Origin: Eutrophovita brisbanensis
GTDB taxonomy: Bacteria > Pseudomonadota > Gammaproteobacteria > Burkholderiales > Eutrophovitaceae
Reading direction: 5' to 3'
Assembly: GCA_038147395.1 (NCBI GenBank)
Contig: JAYQTM010000001.1
Span: forward strand, 1,426,001 to 1,490,000
Length of the DNA: 64,000 bases
In this document: positions 37,083 through 45,846 of the stretch, one piece after another
Layout of the letters: the number at the start of each line of letters is the position of its first letter
Numbering within the stretch: the first letter of the stretch is position 1
Position numbers and translations under genes: made by a program
Notes under the pieces: generated by a model
Told to the model about the DNA's origin: nothing
Databases searched by the model: none
The model's input: the letters and a program-made list of their open reading frames with translations, nothing else

Positions 37083-38135
37083 GTGGCTTTATTAATCGGA
37101 TATTTGGTTCTAGCGCTGGGAGTCTCTTTTCTGTGCTCAATCCTTGAGGCGACCTTACTGTCACTCACTCCAACTTACCTCAGAAGCTTGGAAACTACCA
37201 AGCCATTGACGGCAAAACGATGGGCCGATTTCAAAAATGAAGTTGAAAAACCACTGGCAGCAATCTTATCGCTCAATACGATAGCTCACACCGTGGGTGC
37301 AGCGGGAGCGGGAGCTCAAGCCGTTGCACTTTTCGGTGACTTTTACTTTGGTGTGATTTCTGCGATCCTAACTTTGCTCATACTATTTGTCTCTGAAATT
37401 GTGCCAAAGACCCTGGGAGCGAGATACTTCTCTCAACTCGCTGCTCCAGCCGCCGTCGTCCTCCAAGGCGTGCAGATCATTATGTACCCGCTTGTGCTGG
37501 TGACACAGAAATTAACAAAACGGCTGCTGCCGGACACGAAGCCCCCCACTTTATCGAGATCGGACCTTTCTAGTTTGATCGATATTGGCGAAAAGGAGGG
37601 AATTCTTGACAAAAACGAGGCGAAATCTATTGCCTCTATGATGGCGTTCAGAGAATTGGATGTTGAGTCAGTAATGACTCCCAGAACGGTCGTATTTATG
37701 CTTGACGAGGATTTGACGATTGAAGAAATTTTAAAAACACAACCAACGATTCGATATTCTCGTCTGCCACTCTACCGAGAAACCAAAGACGACGTAGTTG
37801 GGTTCGTGAGAAAAGACGACCTATACCAGTATGCTGCATCTGGCAAAAAAGAGACGCGCTTATCTCAGATAAAGCGCAGCATGTTAACGGTGCCCGATAC
37901 AAAAAAAGTACCTGACTTATTACAGCAAATGGTCAGCGAACGAGCACAAATCGTGCATGTTGTGAACGAATACGGCGACTCGCTTGGAATTGCCACTATG
38001 GAAGATCTCGTGGAAACAATGATCGGTATGGAGATAGTTGACGAATCAGACACCTATATCGACATGCAAGAGAGAGCTAGATTACTTTGGAGGCAAAGAT
38101 CGAGACGGATGAACGAAATCCAAGACGGGGGGTAA
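37083..38135 (+). CDS. CNNM/CorC-family membrane protein with CBS pair
   Basis: 350 residues from a GTG start. The DUF21 membrane domain (about 1-170) has three to four helices and SEIVPKTLGARYFSQLAAP. Two CBS domains (about 195-320) carry VMTPRTVVFML and the EYGDSLGIATMEDLVE signature. The family is linked to magnesium and cobalt efflux or tolerance. The C-terminal CorC-HlyC domain is missing, so this is the short form. It is convergent with the tRNA cluster. Confidence 0.88.
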   Translation: MALLIGYLVLALGVSFLCSILEATLLSLTPTYLRSLETTKPLTAKRWADFKNEVEKPLAAILSLNTIAHTVGAAGAGAQAVALFGDFYFGVISAILTLLILFVSEIVPKTLGARYFSQLAAPAAVVLQGVQIIMYPLVLVTQKLTKRLLPDTKPPTLSRSDLSSLIDIGEKEGILDKNEAKSIASMMAFRELDVESVMTPRTVVFMLDEDLTIEEILKTQPTIRYSRLPLYRETKDDVVGFVRKDDLYQYAASGKKETRLSQIKRSMLTVPDTKKVPDLLQQMVSERAQIVHVVNEYGDSLGIATMEDLVETMIGMEIVDESDTYIDMQERARLLWRQRSRRMNEIQDGG

Positions 38136-38190
38136 CAGAGTCCATTATGAATCCAAGACCTCAAGTTACCCAAGAGAACTTCAGCGAACT

Positions 38191-38267
38191 TGGGGTGGAC
38201 GATGGGACTCGAACCCACGACAACCGGAATCACAATCCGGGGCTCTACCAGCTGAGCTACGCCCACC
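38191..38267 (-). tRNA. tRNA-His (anticodon GTG)
   Basis: Acceptor GTGGGCG pairs with CGTCCAC and carries the His-specific extra G(-1) at 38267 opposite discriminator C. The anticodon loop holds GTG within GATTGTGAT, and the CCA is encoded. It is the last of three minus-strand tRNA genes (Pro, Arg, His), probably one transcript. Confidence 0.95.
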
Positions 38268-38298
38268 ACAGGCACAAACTTAAGACGCTGAAGGCAAG

Positions 38299-38375
38299 TG
38301 GCACGCCCGACAGGAATCGAACCTGTAACCCCCAGCTTAGAAGGCTGGTGCTCTATCCGGTTGAGCTACGGGCGC
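38299..38375 (-). tRNA. tRNA-Arg (anticodon TCT)
   Basis: Acceptor GCGCCCG pairs with CGGGCGT (one G-T pair). The anticodon stem CCAGC/GCTGG encloses CTTCTAA, giving TCT. Discriminator G is followed by an encoded CCA. Middle gene of the Pro-Arg-His cluster. Confidence 0.95.
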
Positions 38376-38402
38376 AACGCGTTGGCCTCAGCCGACCTTA
38401 AA

Positions 38403-38479
38403 TGGTCGGGGTAGAGAGATTCGAACTCCCGACATCCTGCTCCCAAAGCAGGCGCGCTACCAGACTGCGCTATACCCCG
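38403..38479 (-). tRNA. tRNA-Pro (anticodon TGG)
   Basis: Acceptor CGGGGTA pairs perfectly with TACCCCG. The anticodon loop TTTGGGA gives TGG. Discriminator A is followed by an encoded CCA. First gene of the cluster; the order Pro(TGG)-Arg(TCT)-His(GTG) is as in Pseudomonas genomes. Confidence 0.95.
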
Positions 38480-38627
38480 AAGGGCCGAGACTATATCGCC
38501 ATCGGCCACTTTCGTCAATCTTACTCCATCTTTTGGCTTTGATAAATTGCCAATGTGAGATAATTCTGATATACAGATCCGTTTTCCAACTGACGGGCTC
38601 CAGAAACGGCCCACTCGAGTTACAGAC

Positions 38628-39050
38628 ATGGCATCAGAACTTAAAACCGACTTTAAGCCTTATACCCCACGCAAAGGGGAGGCTTACATGAGCAAAAAGC
38701 AACAAAACCACTTTATGAAAATTCTCCAGCAGCTAAAAAGCGAGCTGAGTGAGGACATTGACCGAACTGTGCACACGATGCAGGACGAAGCAACTGTTTT
38801 CGCGGACCCCAACGACCGTGCCAGCCAAGAATCAGATATGGCGTTAGAGCTCAGGAACAGGGATAGAGAGCGAAAGCTCATTCGAAAAATTAACGAAACA
38901 ATCTCCAGAATCGAGGCCGGCGATTATGGCTATTGTGATAATTGCGGTATTGAAATTGGGATCAAACGCTTAGAAGCCAGGCCAACGGCCACATTGTGCA
39001 TCGACTGCAAGACCCTCGACGAGATGCGAGAGAGGCAATTAGCCAAATAA
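38628..39050 (+). CDS. dksA: RNA polymerase-binding transcription factor DksA
   Basis: DksA binds the RNA polymerase secondary channel and acts with ppGpp in the stringent response. The 140-residue protein has the coiled-coil with the tip motif DPNDRAS (D60, D63, A65) and the zinc finger C103, C106, C124, C127. An internal ATG at residue 21 is possible, but the longer start matches the family. A strong terminator follows 20 bases after the stop. Confidence 0.96.
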   Translation: MASELKTDFKPYTPRKGEAYMSKKQQNHFMKILQQLKSELSEDIDRTVHTMQDEATVFADPNDRASQESDMALELRNRDRERKLIRKINETISRIEAGDYGYCDNCGIEIGIKRLEARPTATLCIDCKTLDEMRERQLAK

Positions 39051-39071
39051 GACGCAAAACATTGGTTAATA

Positions 39072-39094
39072 GGCCGCCTTCGGGCGGCTTTTTT
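39072..39094 (+). terminator. Rho-independent terminator of dksA
   Basis: GCCGCC-TTCG-GGCGGC stem with a stable UUCG tetraloop (39073-39088), followed by six T residues. It sits directly between dksA and the convergent radical SAM gene. Confidence 0.92.
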
Positions 39095-39095
39095 A

Positions 39096-39941
39096 TTAGG
39101 AAGAGTATTTAACAGTCAACCCTAAATCCCTAATTTTCTGCGTTAAATGAGAGATCCAAATTGAGCTAGGTTTAGACAGTCGAGGCGCTTCTGGCTGATG
39201 GGATTGTCTCGCGATGCTGTAAAGTAAAATTCCTTTGACGGGGATATTCTGACTCATAACCAAGCTCAAGAAATCAATGTACGCTTGAACCTCGTCATCT
39301 TTCGGTGGCGCCCCATCGATATCAAAAACACAGGTTTGTATCCACGTCGGACAGGTATCCGCACTAAGTCGTAGATTATCGATGACCCTCTTTTTACTGA
39401 ACGCGACGTCGTTGACGATCGATACCCCCTTCTTCGACGCTCGATCAAGCTTAAACCAGATCTCGCCATTCATTTCACACAGATCCTGAAGCGTTTCCCG
39501 CACAGCTTCTTGGTGAACCAAGCTCCCATTCGTGATGACGACCGTCTTCACGTCATCAGCGACAGCACGCTTCTCCCTAACACGCCGCACTACCTCGACT
39601 ACACCTTGAAAGTTAGGGGCAGATGTCGGCTCCCCATTTCCTGAGAATGCAATATCGTTAAACCGCTGCATCCCCTCAGGAAGATTCTTCACCAAATAAT
39701 CATCTTTTTGAATTTTATGAATGAATGTGTCCAACTCCTGCTCGAGTACAGCTAAGTCGACCGCCGGGGGCGCCCCTCGTACTAAACCCGGAACTTGACA
39801 GTAAATACAGCGCCAATTGCATGCATTATTGATATTCAAATTAATTCCGAGCGAGAGTCCTCCTGCCCTACGCGAGACTACAGGGTACACATACTCAAAA
39901 CCCTCAAAAAATCGATTGTGATCATTAACACTCAACATCAT
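39096..39941 (-). CDS. radical SAM protein (COG0731-like, wybutosine synthetase-related)
   Basis: 281 residues. The [4Fe-4S]/SAM motif CNWRCIYC has C41, C45 and C48, then QVPGLVRG. FSGNGEPTSAPNF is the SAM-ribose GGE-type motif. The sequence fits the bacterial COG0731 branch related to TYW1; its reaction in bacteria is not established, and a tRNA role is only a guess. Single gene facing the dksA terminator. Confidence 0.85.
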   Translation of the reverse strand: MMLSVNDHNRFFEGFEYVYPVVSRRAGGLSLGINLNINNACNWRCIYCQVPGLVRGAPPAVDLAVLEQELDTFIHKIQKDDYLVKNLPEGMQRFNDIAFSGNGEPTSAPNFQGVVEVVRRVREKRAVADDVKTVVITNGSLVHQEAVRETLQDLCEMNGEIWFKLDRASKKGVSIVNDVAFSKKRVIDNLRLSADTCPTWIQTCVFDIDGAPPKDDEVQAYIDFLSLVMSQNIPVKGILLYSIARQSHQPEAPRLSKPSSIWISHLTQKIRDLGLTVKYSS

Positions 39942-40090
39942 GATTCGCAGTCGTTTAAAAGCTGTCAGCGTGGGACGTCAAATAGGTAAAAATGTGCGCA
40001 GAAGGCTATTATCTCAAACAAACATGAATTGGGTGAAGCCAAAACCAACTGTCCTATCAACACGACTAGGACAAACTAAGGAGATCAAGA

Positions 40091-40813
40091 TTGCCAAAAC
40101 GCTTCAATAACAAAGTCGTCTTACTCACCGGCGGCACGAGTGGGATTGGACTGGGTATTGCAAATGCATTCGCGAATCAGGGCGCGAGAGTTATTGCCAC
40201 TGGCGCTACGCGCGAAGAAGTGGATCAAGCTAAATCCATGAATTCAAAAATCGATTTCAAACAACTTAATGTTTCAACGTCTGAAAATGTTCAAGATTTT
40301 TTTGAAAACATAGATACTCTCGATGTACTCATCAATTGTGCAGGCATCATCAAACGAGAACTAGAGCATGATCCAGAGGTGTTTCAAGAAGTCATCAATG
40401 TCAATTTGAATGGCACGATGCGCGCATGCTCGGCAGCGCGTGATTTCCTCAAAGAAACGAATGGGTCAATCATTAATATCGCCTCGATGTTAACTTTTTT
40501 CGGCGGCGGACTTGTCCCAGCTTACAGTGCGAGTAAGGGCGGAATCGCACAACTGACAAAAAGTCTCGCGATCGCTTATGCGTCGGACCAAATCCGAGTC
40601 AATGCAATCGCTCCTGGGTGGATCAAAACACCTCTAACCACAGCTTTGCAAGAGGATGAAAATAGAGCAAACGCGATCCTGTCTCGTACGCCTATGAACC
40701 GATGGGGAGAGCCCGAGGATCTAGCCGGCCCAGCGATGTTTCTCGCAAGCGATGACGCCAAATTCGTTACAGGAAGCATCATTCCTGTTGACGGCGGCTA
40801 CATGATTACTTAG
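40091..40813 (+). CDS. SDR-family oxidoreductase
   Basis: 240 residues from a TTG start with a strong AAGGAG six bases before it; no ATG fits better. Classical SDR: TGGTSGIGLG near residue 14, NCAGI, catalytic YSASKGG, and C-terminal GSIIPVDGGY. FabG- or KduD-like; the substrate is unknown. It converges on the nitrile hydratase operon and may not belong to it. Confidence 0.9.
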   Translation: MPKRFNNKVVLLTGGTSGIGLGIANAFANQGARVIATGATREEVDQAKSMNSKIDFKQLNVSTSENVQDFFENIDTLDVLINCAGIIKRELEHDPEVFQEVINVNLNGTMRACSAARDFLKETNGSIINIASMLTFFGGGLVPAYSASKGGIAQLTKSLAIAYASDQIRVNAIAPGWIKTPLTTALQEDENRANAILSRTPMNRWGEPEDLAGPAMFLASDDAKFVTGSIIPVDGGYMIT

Positions 40814-40836
40814 TGAGGCCCCTCACTTAAAGCGCA

Positions 40837-41211
40837 TCAACCACGCAGATCTGCGTCCGTTAATTCAAGTGGCTGGCCGTGTGGCGTTCGGTTCGCAACA
40901 CGGCTCCACCCTTGTTTGTATTGATTGAGAACATCACGAGATACGATTTGCTTATTAATGAGCAGCTTCTCGAGAGCTCCAAGCACATCCTCGTAATAGT
41001 TGCGCCCATCGTCTGAATCGTCCGCCCCTCGCGTGGATGCCAGCTCACGACCTAATTCCTCTGCCCATTCTGACCAAGTAAATAGCTTCTTTTTTTCAAG
41101 CGCTACTAGAATCGCAAAAACATCAGCTTCCCACGGTTCAGAAAATACGGGTGACTTTATAGATTCAGGTGCCCCCAAAACAAATTCATTCCAGGAGAAC
41201 ACTTCAGTCAT
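40837..41211 (-). CDS. nitrile hydratase accessory (activator) protein
   Basis: 124 residues, similar to the beta-subunit N-terminal region (PVFSEPWEADVFAI and FTWSEWAEELGRE), which is the pattern of NHase accessory proteins and the cobalt-inserting chaperones. It likely forms a complex with the apo alpha subunit to load cobalt. It overlaps the beta-subunit gene by eight bases and is last in the operon. Confidence 0.88.
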   Translation of the reverse strand: MTEVFSWNEFVLGAPESIKSPVFSEPWEADVFAILVALEKKKLFTWSEWAEELGRELASTRGADDSDDGRNYYEDVLGALEKLLINKQIVSRDVLNQYKQGWSRVANRTPHGQPLELTDADLRG

Positions 41212-41872
41212 CTTCAGGATTCAAAAGATACGGCTCGAACGCGTCAATCGATACCGTGAGTTTCTCATCACAATGCTCACCCCATAATTCTCGGCCAGAA
41301 AAATCGACTGTGTATAGCCACTGAGGATCTTCAGCGCCACAATCCACCACTGAATCAGGGAAAACATGCGTACCTCGTAGCGCGATGACAGTTCCCAATT
41401 TTCCTCGTGCATATCGGGGTAGCCTCGTATGGCCCAATGGATTTAACTGTTTGGTTTTTACACGATCGCCGATGTTAAACCGCGGCTTGGCATCTGAGGC
41501 CCGCTCAAAATTTCCACGAACGAATGCTTTATGAATATCTCGCCGACTGAGCCGCTTTTGGACAACCGAAGGATCGATCGACACGCCTTTTTCCGCGAGA
41601 AGCTCCTCTTCGCTCACTAGTGACTTTTCAATCGAAGTCTGAGTCAAGGTCGTAATCCAGCGCTCATAGTACGACCATCGAAGGTACTCAGCAGGCTTGA
41701 TCGACTCTTGGGCATATCGAAACACATCAATATTCCAGATTCCAAGCGCAAGTATCGATCTTTGCAACCCAAGGACTCGTGCTTCCCAAGGATGATGGAA
41801 AACCGGCTCATCGACCTCTGGGGAAACGTCGCCAAAACACTGCATTCCCCCGAGATCGTGGATATTATTCAT
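41204..41872 (-). CDS. nthB: nitrile hydratase beta subunit
   Basis: 222 residues. It starts with the signature IHDLGGMQCFGDV and ends with the SH3-like barrel (FNIGDRVKTKQLNPLGHTRLPRY... GTVIALRGTHVFPD). The beta subunit shapes the active site with alpha and supplies conserved Arg residues. The start overlaps the alpha stop by four bases. Length is normal. Confidence 0.94.
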   Translation of the reverse strand: MNNIHDLGGMQCFGDVSPEVDEPVFHHPWEARVLGLQRSILALGIWNIDVFRYAQESIKPAEYLRWSYYERWITTLTQTSIEKSLVSEEELLAEKGVSIDPSVVQKRLSRRDIHKAFVRGNFERASDAKPRFNIGDRVKTKQLNPLGHTRLPRYARGKLGTVIALRGTHVFPDSVVDCGAEDPQWLYTVDFSGRELWGEHCDEKLTVSIDAFEPYLLNPEDD

Positions 41873-42498
41873 CGAGTACCCCCGACATCAACTTGAAGCT
41901 CAGCCGTCCCGATCATACTGTCACGGGTGACGATTTTTGCCAAATCCGCCTCTTTAAAATGTTCGGCACCTTCCGGCCTTCTCGGGATCACGAGATATCG
42001 TGTCTCAGCGGTCGAATCCCACACTTTTATGTTGATGCTCTCCGATAACTCAAGCCCAAATTCACGAAGAACCGCTCGTGGTTGAATGACCACCCTCGAG
42101 CGATAAGGTGCTGACTTGTACCACACGGGTGGTAAACCCAATACGTCCCACGGGTAACAGGAACAAAGGGTACACACCACAATATTGTGCGTCTCTCGAG
42201 TGTTCTCAACAGCAATTAGATGGTGGCCGACGTCGGGAAAATCATCTTGAGCGTTAATGGCTGCAGTTGCATCGTCTAACAATGCATCTCTAAATTCTGA
42301 ATTTGTCCAACACCTTGCGACGACTCTGGCACCGATATGAGGACCAACTTGTGTCTCAAAATGCTCGATAATTTGATTCACAACATCGCGATCCACATAC
42401 CCCTTGTGTTCAAGAACCGATTCGAGCGCCCTGACCCGCTTCTGAACATCTGTTAGGGAAGACATCTCTCCGTGGTCGTGATGATGTTTATTTGGCAT
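41869..42498 (-). CDS. nthA: nitrile hydratase alpha subunit, cobalt type
   Basis: 209 residues. It hydrates a nitrile to an amide. The metal-binding claw VCTLCSC has C109, C112, S113 and C114; Thr in the second position marks the cobalt form (Ser in the iron form). YPWDVLGLPPVWYKS follows as usual. The N-terminus carries a His cluster (HHHDH at 5-9) that may aid metal capture. First of three NHase genes and 16 bases after the flavoprotein gene. No amidase is in the window. Confidence 0.95.
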   Translation of the reverse strand: MPNKHHHDHGEMSSLTDVQKRVRALESVLEHKGYVDRDVVNQIIEHFETQVGPHIGARVVARCWTNSEFRDALLDDATAAINAQDDFPDVGHHLIAVENTRETHNIVVCTLCSCYPWDVLGLPPVWYKSAPYRSRVVIQPRAVLREFGLELSESINIKVWDSTAETRYLVIPRRPEGAEHFKEADLAKIVTRDSMIGTAELQVDVGGTR

Positions 42499-42514
42499 GA
42501 CTTAAGTCTCTCAG

Positions 42515-44458
42515 TTATTTACGATTCATCATAAATTGTTCGAAGAATGCTGTCATCTCACGAAACTGAGCTAATGGCAAAATGCCGGCGACATGCTGAT
42601 CAGGACGAACGATAACCAAACATCCGGCTTGACGATCAATCTGCCGCGAACAAAAAATATCAACTCCGCTTTTTGTCTGTGAGCAGAGTATCTTCTCGTA
42701 GTCAGTCAATTGCAGGTTCCCCTTCTCAGGCTGCATCAAGATGGGGAACTGAGTATCACAGTAATCAGCTGGACCGCCCTCGAGCACGAACCGAAAATCG
42801 ATGAGATCATCAATTCGGCTTGGATCACAACCGAGGTGACTCAACATTGGTTTATCTACGTCAAAAATAGAACGCGACAAATCGGACAAAATCGTTAATT
42901 GTTTTGAGAAATTTGAAGCTGGGCAAAAAACAACGATTCGCCAGCGACCATCAAACTTGAACTCGTGAGCAAGGTGAACTGGTTTGGAGTCAGCGAATCG
43001 CGTTACGACTTCGGACTGAAATCTCTTACCGACTGGAAACCCCTTGGCCAATCCTTGATGCACGTCGCTACCGATGAGTTGGCTTTGTTGATAGCACGTC
43101 TCAACGCCTGCTGTATATCGCCCGTGCTGCACAAAATACGACTGAAAGTCATGCTGCTCAGGGGCCAAGCTTTGCGTTACGTTTGTCGCACCTCCACCGA
43201 ATATTCTCGAAAAAACACGATCAAATTCAATGAGTTGTGATGCTATTGATTGCCGCTCATCAGAATAACTTTTCAAAATTTCAGTCGAGCAGTGATTGTT
43301 TAACACGGCACCCAATTTCCAACCAAGATTAAATCCATCCTGCAGCGACACATTCATCCCCTGACCAGCCTTAGGACTGTGGGTATGACACGCATCTCCC
43401 GCGATGAATAAACGTGGAAATCTATTAGTTTCACACTCATCATAATCATCGAACCGATCAGCAACTCTCTGACCAATTTCATACGCCGACCACCACGCGA
43501 CCTCCTTCAACACAATTTCGTAAGGAGCAATGATTCGATTGGCGGCTTCAATAAGTTTCTTTGGCGTGACTTGGTCTTTTGTCTTCATCTCTGAATCAAC
43601 ACTCAGATCAAGCTCAATGTAAAGTCGAATCATGTACCCCCCTTCTCGAGGGATAATCAGTAATGTTCCAAAACGATCAGATTTAATGATCGATTTTCGC
43701 CGGACGTCGGGAAAATTGGTCGAGCACAAGATATCCATGACGCCCCACACCTTGTCAGATCGATCTCCAGAAAATGTAACGCCAAGAAAGTCTTTGACTC
43801 GGCTATGCGCCCCATCACAGCCAACAAGAAATTGAGTCTCCACGTAGATAACACTTTCATCCTCTTGCTGCAAGCGCACTTTGATCGGATGAACTTTCTG
43901 ATCATCGCGTTCACAGGATATAAATTGAGTCCGATAATTTGGGGAAAAACCAGAAGGGGAATGTCGGATCTTCTCGAGCAAATAGTCATGTACTCTCGCT
44001 TGATTAAGTATCACATGAGGAAATTCCGAGAGCCCTGGTTCCGTATCATCGATAACGCGATCGCGAGAGACACGATCTCTATTTTTAGAATCTGGTGTCC
44101 AAAACGCAATCTCATTCACCCAATACGCTTCCTCCAAAATACGGTGTGCGAACCCAAGCGCCTCGAACGTTTCCATTGTGCGACACGCGACACCATCAGC
44201 TTGCCCCACACGAATGGGGCCATCTTTCGCCTCGACCATGGAAATCGACAAATCGTCGTACTGAGACAGGTAGGCTCCGAGGGCGAGACCCGCTGGCCCA
44301 GACCCCACGATAAGCACATCGACTTGATCACCATCGTTAAGTCTCTGATCAATCAAATCCTCGCTTCTCGCATTCGCGAGTCTCGGGTCTCCAGACTTAA
44401 AACCATTGAAATGAAACTGCAAAATCTGCTCCAGTATTTTTTCGAATGTGTACGTCAA
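42515..44458 (-). CDS. FAD-dependent aromatic monooxygenase, phenol 2-monooxygenase-like
   Basis: 647 residues. FAD motif VGSGPAGLALGAYL near 52-65; DG motif GCDGAHSRVKDFLG; GD motif GDACHTHSPKAGQGMN. The long C-terminal part (after about 460) is the thioredoxin-like dimerisation domain of phenol hydroxylase (PheA/Phe_hydrox_dim). It should hydroxylate a phenolic ring ortho using NADPH. It heads the nitrile hydratase operon, which suggests an aromatic nitrile or related compound as substrate (inference). Confidence 0.9.
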   Translation of the reverse strand: MTYTFEKILEQILQFHFNGFKSGDPRLANARSEDLIDQRLNDGDQVDVLIVGSGPAGLALGAYLSQYDDLSISMVEAKDGPIRVGQADGVACRTMETFEALGFAHRILEEAYWVNEIAFWTPDSKNRDRVSRDRVIDDTEPGLSEFPHVILNQARVHDYLLEKIRHSPSGFSPNYRTQFISCERDDQKVHPIKVRLQQEDESVIYVETQFLVGCDGAHSRVKDFLGVTFSGDRSDKVWGVMDILCSTNFPDVRRKSIIKSDRFGTLLIIPREGGYMIRLYIELDLSVDSEMKTKDQVTPKKLIEAANRIIAPYEIVLKEVAWWSAYEIGQRVADRFDDYDECETNRFPRLFIAGDACHTHSPKAGQGMNVSLQDGFNLGWKLGAVLNNHCSTEILKSYSDERQSIASQLIEFDRVFSRIFGGGATNVTQSLAPEQHDFQSYFVQHGRYTAGVETCYQQSQLIGSDVHQGLAKGFPVGKRFQSEVVTRFADSKPVHLAHEFKFDGRWRIVVFCPASNFSKQLTILSDLSRSIFDVDKPMLSHLGCDPSRIDDLIDFRFVLEGGPADYCDTQFPILMQPEKGNLQLTDYEKILCSQTKSGVDIFCSRQIDRQAGCLVIVRPDQHVAGILPLAQFREMTAFFEQFMMNRK

Positions 44459-44544
44459 TGATCAATGTGACTGCGCATCAAAGCCGCGTATCAATTAACA
44501 TGAAAACGGTTTATTTAACATTTTAGTGAAGTTGTTCGCCCCAT

Positions 44545-45846
44545 ATGGCAAAACCACACATCGTCATTGTTGGCTCCGGTATATCAGCACTGTCAGCTTG
44601 CTGGCATTTGAAAGATGATGCCCGAATCACTCTTATCGAAAAAAATAACTATCTTGGGGGACATACACACACCCACAAACTGGACGTCAGTGGGCATGAA
44701 ATTACCGTTGACACCGGGTTCATCGTCTACAATCAAAAAACCTATCCAGGACTGACCTCTTGGTTTGATGAACTCGAAGTACGCAGTCATGCTGCCAAAA
44801 TGTCCTTCTCAGTTTCAGCAAACGAAGGGTCACTCGAGTGGTCAGGTGAGAGTCTTAACGCGGTATTTGCGCAACGACATCGGTTATTCGACATCAAGTT
44901 TTGGCGAATGTTGTCAGACGTACTGCGCTTCAACCGAAGCGTCGTTAAGGATTTACATCAAAACCCAGACTTGGCTGGCTCAACTATCGGGCTATCCGAA
45001 TACCTTGAATTACGCGGATACAGTGACTACTTCAAACACTACTACCTGTACCCTATGGCTGGTGCAATTTGGTCTTGCTCGACCTCAACCATAGAAGAGT
45101 TTTCACTTCAATCGTTTGTCAATTTTTTTGATAACCACGGCTTATTGTCAGTCGCCGATCAACCCCAATGGTTCAGCATTGATGGCGGGAGTCAACAATA
45201 CACAAAAAAACTTTTTGAACGACTCCGGTCAAATTCAGTCACGATACTTCGGTCGTCCGAAGCGCTGACAATCAATCGTTCAAATTCTGGGAATGAGATC
45301 GTATATACAACGAACGGACTAGATCGGCACCGAATCAGTTGCGATCAAATTGTCCTCGGTTGCCATGCAGACGAATCATCAAAACTAATTGAAGCTCAAC
45401 GGCATCCCGCGACTGAGATTCTAAGACGCATACCGTTTCAAAGAAATACAGCGTACTTACATTCAGATATCTCTTTGATGCCAAGAAATAAACGCGCATG
45501 GGCGGCATGGAATTACTTGCACAAAATATCCGAGAATGCGGACGATCAAATTTCTGTCACATATTTTATGAATCAACTACAAAATCTAAAGCAAACAACG
45601 CGACCAATTCTCGTCTCACTTAATCCAATCAGACCACCGGACGCGAAAGTGACTTACAAAAAAATGGAGTATTCACACCCGAATCTATCTAGAGATTCGG
45701 AACGGGCAGTCAGTGAACTATCTGTATTACAGGGCACAAATGAAATATGGCACGCAGGCGCTTGGTTGGGAAACGGTTTTCATGAGAGCGGCTTCCAATC
45801 GGGTAAAACCGTTGCAAAAAAAATTCGAATGCTCTCAGGATCATGA
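44545..45846 (+). CDS. FAD-dependent oxidoreductase (COG2907-like)
   Basis: 433 residues with the dinucleotide motif VIVGSGISALSACWHL and the amine-oxidase-like GGHTHTHKLDVSGHEITVDTGFIVYN. The C-terminal GAWLGNGFHESGFQSG closes the FAD site. Proteins of this type always sit with DUF1365 and CFA-synthase-like genes, as here. In the RpoE/ChrR-controlled set of Rhodobacter, members of this group take part in making methylated and furan fatty acids. It is first in the operon; its stop overlaps the DUF1365 gene by four bases. Confidence 0.9.
   Translation: MAKPHIVIVGSGISALSACWHLKDDARITLIEKNNYLGGHTHTHKLDVSGHEITVDTGFIVYNQKTYPGLTSWFDELEVRSHAAKMSFSVSANEGSLEWSGESLNAVFAQRHRLFDIKFWRMLSDVLRFNRSVVKDLHQNPDLAGSTIGLSEYLELRGYSDYFKHYYLYPMAGAIWSCSTSTIEEFSLQSFVNFFDNHGLLSVADQPQWFSIDGGSQQYTKKLFERLRSNSVTILRSSEALTINRSNSGNEIVYTTNGLDRHRISCDQIVLGCHADESSKLIEAQRHPATEILRRIPFQRNTAYLHSDISLMPRNKRAWAAWNYLHKISENADDQISVTYFMNQLQNLKQTTRPILVSLNPIRPPDAKVTYKKMEYSHPNLSRDSERAVSELSVLQGTNEIWHAGAWLGNGFHESGFQSGKTVAKKIRMLSGS

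Noticed and set aside
43805..44461. 218-codon open frame on the plus strand opposite the phenol-hydroxylase-like gene
   Set aside because: It is the antisense of a clear flavoprotein with all motifs, has no ribosome site, and its product has no domain-like composition.
44459..44464. TGATCA as the -35 box of an RpoE/ChrR-type promoter for the lipid operon
   Set aside because: It overlaps the start codon of the divergent gene and no TAAGA-like -10 lies about 18 bases on.
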